In this document: positions 1-5,315 of the stretch, in pieces
Position numbering within the stretch: position 1 is the stretch's first letter
Layout of the letters: each line of letters opens with the position of its first letter
Assembly: GCA_030611395.1 (NCBI GenBank)
Contig: JAUWPX010000106.1
Span: 1 to 5,934, forward strand
Source: Bacteroidota bacterium
GTDB taxonomy: Bacteria > Bacteroidota > Bacteroidia > Bacteroidales > VadinHA17
Reading direction: 5' to 3'
Length of the DNA stretch: 5,934 nucleotides
The notes under the pieces: model-generated
Database searches by the model: none
What the model saw: the letters and a program-made list of their open reading frames with translations, nothing else
What the model was told of the DNA's origin: nothing
Position numbers and translations under genes: made by a program

Positions 1-110
1 AAATTCTGGTCAAAGCCATATTTCTCATCTATCAGATTGATAACCATCATCATAGAATGACCAATTCCCATAATCAAAAAGAAAAATATTGTGGCTTTTA
101 TTCCTTTCAT
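1..110 (-). CDS. Hypothetical membrane-anchored protein, N-terminal fragment
   Basis: An ATG at 110-108 on the minus strand opens a frame that runs without a stop for 36 codons to the window edge, so only the N-terminus is visible. It begins MKGIKATIFFFLIMGIGHS, continues MMMVINLIDEKYGFDQN, and is therefore a short basic head followed by one hydrophobic stretch (about residues 4-25). That is either an uncleaved membrane anchor or the first helix of a small integral membrane protein; no convincing cleavage site is seen. No Shine-Dalgarno sequence lies upstream, which is common in Bacteroidota. I do not recognise the family and assign no function. It is divergent from the methionine sulfoxide reductase gene. 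The start and composition look gene-like, but 110 bases are little evidence. Confidence 0.55.
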   Translation of the reverse strand, partial: MKGIKATIFFFLIMGIGHSMMMVINLIDEKYGFDQN

Positions 111-177
111 TTTGTTATTGTATTAAAAATATTCAAATTAAATTTTTATTGAAATAAGTGATTATTTTTACAACAGT

Positions 178-185
178 CAAATTTA
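178..185 (-). promoter_or_regulatory. Possible Bacteroidota -7 element for the minus-strand gene at 1-110
   Basis: Read on the minus strand, this is TAAATTTG, an exact match to the TAnnTTTG -7 consensus of Bacteroidota promoters. It sits about 68 bases before the ATG at 110. No TTG lies 17-23 bases upstream (the nearest is only 10 bases away), so only half of the promoter is supported, and such a motif is easily found by chance in AT-rich sequence. Confidence 0.22.
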
Positions 186-220
186 GTTAAAAAATCAAGC
201 GAAGAATAAAAAAAATATTT

Positions 221-298
221 ATGAAACTCATAACTTTTATTACGATACTACTGTTTATGACTGCCGGCCCGGTACATTCTCAATGGAAGAAATTCTGA
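221..298 (+). pseudogene. Orphan signal-peptide ORF, probable remnant of a secreted protein gene
   Basis: An ATG at 221 opens 25 codons before TGA (296-298), followed at once by TAA. The start MKLITFITILLFMTAG and the following PVHSQ form a textbook Sec signal peptide: basic head, hydrophobic core and a small-residue cleavage site before Gln. No mature protein follows in this frame. The msrBA frame is open from 261 but has no ATG, GTG or TTG before 339. A single-base deletion near 293 would join this leader in frame to the residues upstream of the MsrBA start, giving two signal peptides in tandem, which is unnatural. I infer the decayed 5' end of a secreted-protein gene, or a leader peptide in the msrBA 5' region. 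It could also be chance, since 25 codons is short. Confidence 0.35.
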
Positions 299-338
299 TA
301 AAATTCCTGGAGCTTCGGGAGAAAGAACAATAAAATAC

Positions 339-1262
339 ATGAAACACTTTTTAATATCTTTAATAGTTATAATAGTTAATCTAAATACTAATGCACAAGA
401 AGTTATGAAGTTTAAAAAATTATCATTCGAAGAAGAAAAAGTGATCATTAATAAAGGCACTGAGATGCCTTTTACAGGTAAGTATCTGAATTTTAACGGG
501 AAAGGTACATATGTTTGTAAAAAGTGTGGTTCACATCTTTTTCACTCCGAAGACAAGTTTGAGTCACATTGCGGCTGGCCTAGTTTCGATGATGAAATTC
601 CTAATGCAGTAAAACGGATACCTGATGCAGATGGTATAAGGACGGAAATTGTATGTGCCAATTGTGGCGCTCATCTGGGGCATGTTTTTAAGGGAGAAGA
701 ATACACTGAAAAAAATATCAGGCATTGTGTAAACTCTGTTTCATTAGATTTTGTCCCGGTTGATAAAATAACTATAGTGAAAACCGGACGGGCTATTTTT
801 GCCGGTGGATGTTTTTGGGGAATGGAACACCTTTTTAATAAAGCTGACGGCGTAATCAGTACTACTGTAGGGTATATAGGAGGAGATAAAGACAACCCCA
901 CTTATAAAGAAGTTTGCAGCAGTAATACAAATCACGCAGAAGCCATTGAAGTGATCTTTGATAATTCTCTGACTTCTTTTGAGGAAATGGCAAAATTATT
1001 CTTTGAAATTCATGACCCAACCCAGGTAAACCGGCAGGGTCCTGATACTGGCACACAATATCGTTCAGTAATCTTTTATCTGAATGAGGAGCAAAAGAGT
1101 ATTTCCGAAAAACTAATTAAGATACTTAAGGATAAGGGGTATAATATTGCAACTAAGGTTATAGAGGCTAAAAAGTTTTGGAAGGCAGAAGATTATCATC
1201 AGGATTATTATAGTAAAAAAGGGGATGTCCCATACTGTCATTCTTATACTAAGAGGTTTTGA
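339..1262 (+). CDS. msrAB: Secreted bifunctional peptide-methionine (R)/(S)-S-oxide reductase (MsrB-MsrA fusion)
   Basis: Repairs oxidised methionine in proteins: the MsrB half reduces the R-sulfoxide, the MsrA half the S-sulfoxide. Residues 1-19 form a Sec signal peptide ending NTNA|QE, so the enzyme probably acts in the periplasm. The MsrB domain (about 25-140) has both zinc CxxC pairs (Cys60/63 and Cys106/109), CGWPSF with the probable resolving Cys78, and RHCVNSVSL with catalytic Cys130. The MsrA domain (about 150-305) has GGCFWG with catalytic Cys158, the HAEAIEV stretch, HDPTQVNRQGPDTGTQYRS (225-243) and a C-terminal PYCHSY with the likely resolving Cys300. Domain order is MsrB then MsrA, the reverse of the MsrA-MsrB order in PilB-type proteins. 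The 307-residue length suits two full domains without a fused thioredoxin module, so an external periplasmic reductant must be assumed. ATG 339 is the only usable start, because the upstream open frame lacks start codons and the signal peptide begins here. A weak purine-rich GGGAGAAAG lies 14 or more bases upstream. It appears monocistronic. Confidence 0.95.
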   Translation: MKHFLISLIVIIVNLNTNAQEVMKFKKLSFEEEKVIINKGTEMPFTGKYLNFNGKGTYVCKKCGSHLFHSEDKFESHCGWPSFDDEIPNAVKRIPDADGIRTEIVCANCGAHLGHVFKGEEYTEKNIRHCVNSVSLDFVPVDKITIVKTGRAIFAGGCFWGMEHLFNKADGVISTTVGYIGGDKDNPTYKEVCSSNTNHAEAIEVIFDNSLTSFEEMAKLFFEIHDPTQVNRQGPDTGTQYRSVIFYLNEEQKSISEKLIKILKDKGYNIATKVIEAKKFWKAEDYHQDYYSKKGDVPYCHSYTKRF

Positions 1263-1287
1263 ATAAATGAAAATAAACGTAACTTTA
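1257..1287 (+). promoter_or_regulatory. Candidate promoter of the cold-shock-domain gene
   Basis: TTTTG at 1257-1261, overlapping the msrAB stop codon, is followed after 18 bases by TAACTTTA (1280-1287). This is one base off the Bacteroidota -7 consensus TAnnTTTG, with spacing in the usual range. Transcription would start around 1293-1296, giving a 5' UTR of roughly 20 bases before ATG 1316. The element would give the cold-shock gene its own transcription independent of msrAB. It rests on pattern match only. Confidence 0.4.
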
Positions 1288-1315
1288 CCAATTATTAATA
1301 AAGTAAAAATAATTT

Positions 1316-1768
1316 ATGGCTAGATCGCAGGAAACATTCAGCAAAAAGGAAGTAAGAAACAAGAAGGAGAAAAAGAAAAAAGAAAAAGAAAAGAAGAAAT
1401 TAGCCAGAAAAGAAAGCGAGAAAAAGAGTGGTCTGGACGATATGATTGCCTATGTCGATGAAAACGGAAATATAACCTCCACACCTCCTGATCCCACCAA
1501 AAAGAAAGATATTAAACTAGAAGATATCGAGGTTGGAGTACCTGCCAGCGATTCTGATGAAGACTCCAATCCTATAAGAGAGGGAACAGTAACCTTTTTT
1601 AATGATTCTAAAGGGTTTGGTTTTATAAAGGATAAGGAAACAAAGGAAAGCGTATTTGTACATATAAATAATGTACTTGAAGATATAAAGGAGGGTAACG
1701 CGGTTACCTTTGAAGTTGAGATGGGGCATAAGGGACCTATTGCAGTGCGTGTAAAACTTTCCAAATAA
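1316..1768 (+). CDS. Cold-shock-domain protein with lysine-rich N-terminal extension
   Basis: A 150-residue cytoplasmic nucleic-acid-binding protein. The C-terminal part (about 87-149) is a cold-shock domain: REGTVTFFNDSKGFGFI carries the RNP1 motif KGFGFI (99-104), and VFVHI (113-117) is RNP2. Cold-shock domains bind single-stranded RNA or DNA and act as RNA chaperones. Residues 10-38 are almost entirely Lys, Glu and Arg, probably a charged helix or flexible RNA-binding tail. An acidic, disordered-looking linker with DPTKKKDIKLED and SDSDEDS (about 59-84) separates the two parts. Classical CspA proteins are about 70 residues, so this is the long form familiar in Bacteroidota. It lies 133 bases before a DEAD-box helicase gene in the same direction, a pairing that fits joint work on structured RNA, for example at low temperature. 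That joint role is inference. The start at 1316 is the first ATG in this frame, with no Shine-Dalgarno sequence. Confidence 0.93.
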   Translation: MARSQETFSKKEVRNKKEKKKKEKEKKKLARKESEKKSGLDDMIAYVDENGNITSTPPDPTKKKDIKLEDIEVGVPASDSDEDSNPIREGTVTFFNDSKGFGFIKDKETKESVFVHINNVLEDIKEGNAVTFEVEMGHKGPIAVRVKLSK

Positions 1769-1814
1769 CGTATATTTTTACCTACCTGTATTTTAACGTG
1801 TCAGTTTGTTCTTA

Positions 1815-1832
1815 CGGTATTAAAAAATACCG
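1815..1832 (+). other. Short hairpin between the cold-shock gene and the helicase gene
   Basis: CGGTATT, a loop of AAAA, then AATACCG form a perfect 7-bp stem with a four-base loop, 47 bases after the cold-shock stop codon and upstream of the helicase promoter candidate. No T-run follows, so it is not a canonical intrinsic terminator. It may stabilise the 3' end of the cold-shock transcript or act as a weak terminator. The stem is plainly visible; its role is unknown. Confidence 0.35.
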
Positions 1833-1868
1833 GTTGAACATGATAGTGTATACTATATTAATTTTCCG

Positions 1869-1876
1869 TACATTTG
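1869..1876 (+). promoter_or_regulatory. Candidate -7 promoter element of the DEAD-box helicase gene
   Basis: TACATTTG exactly matches the Bacteroidota TAnnTTTG -7 consensus and ends 25 bases before ATG 1902, a sensible distance for a short 5' UTR. No clear TTG lies 17-23 bases upstream (TGT at 1847-1849 is the nearest), so the -33 part is weak. The gene therefore seems able to be transcribed apart from the cold-shock gene. Confidence 0.4.
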
Positions 1877-1901
1877 CAGCTTAATTTTTTAAAATGATAA
1901 A

Positions 1902-3623
1902 ATGCTGATATTTAATACAATGGGATTATCGCCCAATTTATTGAAGGGGATTGAAGAGCTGGGATATAAAACACCAACGCCAATTCAGGAAGAGATAATA
2001 CCAATTTTCCTTGAAAAAGAAAATGATATAGTAGGGCTTGCTCAAACCGGAACAGGTAAAACAGCCGCTTTTGGCTTGCCTATAATTGAGCAAATAGACA
2101 TTCAAAACAAATCAGTTCAGGCTTTAATATTATCACCAACGCGGGAACTATGTATCCAGATTTCTAAGGATATGAAAAATTACGCGAAATACATTCAGGA
2201 TTTGAAGGTAGTGCCCGTATATGGTGGAGCAAGTATTGACACTCAAATCAGAGCACTTAAAAAAGGAGTACATATTATTGTTGCTACCCCCGGAAGAATG
2301 CTTGATTTAATCAATCGTAAAGTTGCAAAGATCGGTAATGTCAAAACAGTGGTTTTAGATGAGGCTGATGAAATGCTTAACATGGGATTTCGCGATGATT
2401 TAGACAGTATTTTAGAAAAAACACCTAAAATTAAGAGAACTTTACTGTTTTCGGCAACTATGCCTAAAGAAGTGGCACGCATTGCCAAAAACTATATGAA
2501 CAGCCCTGTAGAAATAACTATAGGAACGCAAAACGCCGGTGCTGAAAATATACGTCATATTTATTACCAGGTACATGCACATAACCGGTATTTAGCTCTT
2601 AAACGTATTGCAGATATTAATCCGGATATATATGGAATAGTATTTTGCCGGACAAGGAGGGAAACCAAAGATGTTGCAGATAAACTTATTAAGGACGGAT
2701 ATAATGCCGATGCAATTCATGGAGACCTTTCGCAATCGCAACGCGACCATGTGATGAAACGTTTCAGGGAAAAAACGTTACAAATGCTGGTGGCTACCGA
2801 TGTGGCAGCTCGTGGTATTGATGTGAATGATATTTCCCATATAATTAACTATAACTTACCGGAAGACAATGAAGTATATACTCACAGAAGTGGGCGTACC
2901 GGTCGTGCAGGCAAATCTGGTATTTCTATTGCTATAGTTAACTACCGGGAAAAGAGCAAGATACCGCAAATAGAAAAGAACATTCGCAAAAATTTCGAAA
3001 GATTACCTGTACCAAACGGAGCTGAAATATGCCAAAAACAACTTTTTAAGTTAATTGGCAGGATGGAGAAAGTAGAAGTGGATGAAGCTCAAATTGCTCC
3101 GTTTATGGATACGGTTAATAAAAAGCTTGAATGGCTGAGTAAAGAACAAATAATTAAGCACTTTGTATCACTTGAGTTTAATCGATTCCTTGAATATTAT
3201 AAAAATGCTCCCGACCTTAATGAGAAAGCAGAGGATAAACGAGACAAACGAGACAAGCGAGACACACGAGACACACGAGACACACGTGATAGAAGAAATG
3301 GACGTAGCCATAGTGATAGACACGACAGAAGAGGAAAGAACGGTTATACAAGGTTTTTTATCAACATAGGTAAAAAAGATGGTGTTATTCCTGTAAATAT
3401 TATTGGAATGATTAATGATAATACGAAAGATCGTGATATAAATATCGGAACTATTGATATAAAAGATAGCTTTTCATTTTTCGAAGTAGGAGAGAAGTAT
3501 ACTTCCAAAATATTGACCTCCTTCAATGATAGCAAATTTAAAGGTCGCCGTGTTAGAGTTGATGTTGCCGAAGAAATTAAAGGTGACAGAAATAAAGGGA
3601 AACGCAGAAAGAAATCATATTAA
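1902..3623 (+). CDS. deaD: DEAD-box ATP-dependent RNA helicase with DbpA-type C-terminal RNA-binding domain
   Basis: ATP-dependent RNA helicase that unwinds short RNA duplexes; relatives (CsdA/DeaD, DbpA) work in ribosome assembly, mRNA turnover and cold adaptation. All family motifs are present in order: Phe4 and the Q motif YKTPTPIQ (22-29), Walker A AQTGTGKT (47-54), PTREL (79-83), TPGR (129-132), DEAD (153-156), SAT (184-186), IVFCRTR (246-252), ATDVAARGID (298-307) and HRSGRTGRAG (328-337). An accessory region of about 365-440 follows. Next is a low-complexity basic linker (446-479), including six RD-containing tripeptides, and then a DbpA/CsdA-like RNA-binding domain (about 482-556, with FINIGKKDGVIPVNIIGMIN). 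The tail is basic (KGKRRKKSY). The length of 573 residues is usual for this class. ATG 1902 is preferred over ATG 1920 because it keeps the conserved Phe upstream of the Q motif. It lies downstream of the cold-shock gene and converges on the FabH-like gene, 52 bases away. Whether it is the orthologue of E. coli DeaD is not certain. Confidence 0.95.
   Translation: MLIFNTMGLSPNLLKGIEELGYKTPTPIQEEIIPIFLEKENDIVGLAQTGTGKTAAFGLPIIEQIDIQNKSVQALILSPTRELCIQISKDMKNYAKYIQDLKVVPVYGGASIDTQIRALKKGVHIIVATPGRMLDLINRKVAKIGNVKTVVLDEADEMLNMGFRDDLDSILEKTPKIKRTLLFSATMPKEVARIAKNYMNSPVEITIGTQNAGAENIRHIYYQVHAHNRYLALKRIADINPDIYGIVFCRTRRETKDVADKLIKDGYNADAIHGDLSQSQRDHVMKRFREKTLQMLVATDVAARGIDVNDISHIINYNLPEDNEVYTHRSGRTGRAGKSGISIAIVNYREKSKIPQIEKNIRKNFERLPVPNGAEICQKQLFKLIGRMEKVEVDEAQIAPFMDTVNKKLEWLSKEQIIKHFVSLEFNRFLEYYKNAPDLNEKAEDKRDKRDKRDTRDTRDTRDRRNGRSHSDRHDRRGKNGYTRFFINIGKKDGVIPVNIIGMINDNTKDRDINIGTIDIKDSFSFFEVGEKYTSKILTSFNDSKFKGRRVRVDVAEEIKGDRNKGKRRKKSY
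3237..3290 (+). repeat. Six-copy 9-bp tandem repeat inside the helicase linker
   Basis: Six consecutive 9-base units of the form A(A/C)(A/G)CGAGAC encode three KRD and then three TRD tripeptides (helicase residues 446-463). The last unit diverges to ACACGTGAT. Because the unit is a multiple of three, copy-number change would not break the frame. The array lies in the disordered linker before the RNA-binding domain, where length variation should be tolerated. Confidence 0.9.
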
Positions 3624-3675
3624 GACTTAAAGCTTATTTATTGGCAGTCGAACATTTATTTCCAACCATATTCAA

Positions 3676-4758
3676 TTACATCTTGTAAATTAATGTATTA
3701 ATATTCATTCCTGCTCCAACGGATGCGAAAACAATGGTGTCTCCTTTGTTTATTTTGTGCGTTTCTAACTTATCTTTTAATAATAGATCCAGTAAAGTGG
3801 GTATGGTTGCAACAGATGAATTGCCCAACCAATCAATTGTCATTGGCATAATGTTTTTAGGTACATTAACAATATCATAAAGTTTATAAAGTCTTTTTAT
3901 TATTGCATCATCCATTTTCCCGTTAGCTTGATGGATTAGCACTTTCTTAATTTCGCTAAGATGAGTATTGATCTTCTCAAGACAGTCTTTTATCGCTTGA
4001 GGTACTTTTTCAATTGCATATTGATAAAGTTTTCGACCATTCATCTTTAAAAAAAAGTCATCCTTGTTTTCATTGTCAGTCTTGTATGATTTACCCATAT
4101 ATAACATTTTGGAATAGGACAAGGTATCCGAGCGTGTTTTATGTGCAAGTATTCCAATGGGGTTATCACTCTTTTTGGCTTCCAAAACGGTAGCTCCGGC
4201 GCCATCAGCATACAACATACTGTCTCTGTCATGCGGATCGGAAACCCTGGATAATATATCAGCTCCAATAACCAGTACCTTTGTGACATCCCCTGATTTT
4301 ATGAAATAATCAGCCTGAATAATACCCTGTAACCAGCCCGGACAGCCAAAAGGTAAATCGTAAGCTATGGTATAGGGGTTTTGTATTTCTAAATTATGCT
4401 TTACCCGGGCTGCTATACTGGGTACAATATCTAACCGCTTATTGTCATTACTTACATCGCCAAAATTATGTGCAACAATTATGTAATCTAATTCTTCTTT
4501 ATCGATGTTTGCAGACTTAATAGCATCCATTGCAGCATAATATGAAATGTCAGAAGTTACTAAATCGTCGGTAACATACCGTCTTTCTTTAATGGTAGTA
4601 ATTTCCTGAAACTTATCAATTATTCCCTGACTCGTTTTTTCTAACTTCTTTCCGTCTATATCGTAAAATTCATTGGTAAGAAAATCCTCATTTCTGATAC
4701 GTTTTGATGGGATGTAACTTCCCGTTCCTGTAATCACACTGTAGATAGTACCGCTCAT
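3676..4758 (-). CDS. FabH-like 3-oxoacyl-ACP synthase III (long Bacteroidota type)
   Basis: A thiolase-fold enzyme of the ketoacyl-ACP synthase III family, which condenses an acyl-CoA starter with malonyl-ACP in fatty-acid or related acyl-chain synthesis. The Cys-His-Asn triad is complete: Cys139 in FGCPGW, His276 in LIHQANGKM and Asn313 in LGNSSVATIP. The N-terminal strand with ITGTGSYIPSKRI (9-21), YADGAGATVLEA (183-194) and the C-terminal FASVGAGMNIN (344-354) are also typical. At 360 residues it is longer than housekeeping FabH (about 320). The extra length falls near residues 27-50 and 215-240. FGCPGW replaces the usual A-C-S-G-F-type active-site context. It is not next to plsX, rpmF or other fatty-acid genes, so it may be a paralogue with a different starter or acyl substrate; that is inference. 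The start MSGTIYSVITGTG fits the family N-terminus. It lies 87 bases downstream of the interrupted membrane-protein gene, on the same strand. Confidence 0.92.
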   Translation of the reverse strand: MSGTIYSVITGTGSYIPSKRIRNEDFLTNEFYDIDGKKLEKTSQGIIDKFQEITTIKERRYVTDDLVTSDISYYAAMDAIKSANIDKEELDYIIVAHNFGDVSNDNKRLDIVPSIAARVKHNLEIQNPYTIAYDLPFGCPGWLQGIIQADYFIKSGDVTKVLVIGADILSRVSDPHDRDSMLYADGAGATVLEAKKSDNPIGILAHKTRSDTLSYSKMLYMGKSYKTDNENKDDFFLKMNGRKLYQYAIEKVPQAIKDCLEKINTHLSEIKKVLIHQANGKMDDAIIKRLYKLYDIVNVPKNIMPMTIDWLGNSSVATIPTLLDLLLKDKLETHKINKGDTIVFASVGAGMNINTLIYKM

Positions 4759-4814
4759 ATTTATAGTTTATAAATTTACAAAAGTCTTATAAAAAAGTTC
4801 AACTAGCTTTTACA

Positions 4815-4838
4815 CAATACCTTACAAGCCAATACCTT
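4815..4838 (-). repeat. Pair of 9-bp direct repeats upstream of the FabH-like gene
   Basis: CAATACCTT occurs at 4815-4823 and again at 4830-4838, a period of 15 bases; on the minus strand this reads AAGGTATTG twice, 57 and 72 bases before the FabH-like start. The stretch lies in the 87-base spacer after the interrupted membrane-protein gene. Paired direct repeats can be regulator binding sites, but the period is not a full pair of helical turns and chance is possible. No good TAnnTTTG match with a proper -33 partner was found here. Confidence 0.35.
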
Positions 4839-4845
4839 TCAATAT

Positions 4846-5304
4846 TTAATCAATAAAATAATGTTGCCTCACAGACGGAAGCAAAGCTATACTCACAATT
4901 GATAAACCAGGCAATATGTATCCTGTATGAACAAAAAGCACAAAGTTTATTATTAAGGTTTGAACACTAATCCAAATAATTAATGCAAAGCCAATATACA
5001 ATGTAAATGTCCATGCTCAATACATATCGCTATATACGTTAAGTACATTTACCCATGTCAATTGTGGTTGCTTTAATAATGAAACAGAAATCAGTGCCGG
5101 GAAAACGCCTAATATAGTGAATAAAATCAGCCCGGGAATCAGAAAGTTATTAAATGGCGAATTTTCTAAAATTGTTACAGGTATTTGAAGAAGTCCTCCG
5201 CTCGGGTCAAGAACTAACACTGCACCCCCAAACAAGGCGCCCAATGAAAGGAACAAAAGCAAAAACAGTAATACATTAACTGGAAAAGGTCTTTTTGTTT
5301 TCAT
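4846..5304 (-). pseudogene. Small four-helix membrane protein gene interrupted by an in-frame TGA
   Basis: From ATG 5304 the frame runs 95 codons to TGA at 5019-5017, then stays open for 56 more codons to TAA at 4848-4846; read through, it would give 152 residues. The first part has two hydrophobic segments (about 9-32 and 52-76). The part after the TGA, starting AWTFTLYIGFALIIWISVQ and including YILPGLSIVSIALLPSV, supplies two more. From memory, related small Bacteroidota membrane proteins carry an aromatic WAWT-like stretch here, so the TGA probably replaces a TGG. That comparison is recollection, not a search. No ATG follows the TGA, so the second half is unlikely to be made alone. The function is unknown. 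It starts 11 bases after the TolC-family gene, so the two should be co-transcribed. A sequencing error at 5017 is an alternative to a real mutation. Confidence 0.75.
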
Positions 5305-5315
5305 TATTACTTTTT

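Noticed and set aside
248..460. Minus-strand ORF of 70 codons across the msrAB start
   Set aside because: It overlaps the well-supported signal peptide and MsrB start on the other strand and has no recognisable features; an antisense shadow.
3163..3369. Plus-strand ORF with NET/HET-like tripeptide repeats
   Set aside because: It is the 9-bp helicase-linker repeat read in another frame, inside a well-supported gene.
3624..3675. Terminator between the convergent helicase and FabH-like genes
   Set aside because: Only very short inverted repeats (such as TTAAG/CTTAA) with no stable stem plus T-run are visible.
4759..4845. Promoter for the FabH-like gene
   Set aside because: The best -7 candidate (GACTTTTG on the minus strand) has one mismatch and no TTG at suitable spacing; too weak to list.
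4846..5019. Genetic-code change with TGA read as Trp
   Set aside because: msrAB ends at TGA exactly where the MsrA domain should end, TGG is used for Trp in every gene, and Bacteroidota normally use the standard stop codons. One nonsense change or a sequencing error is simpler.
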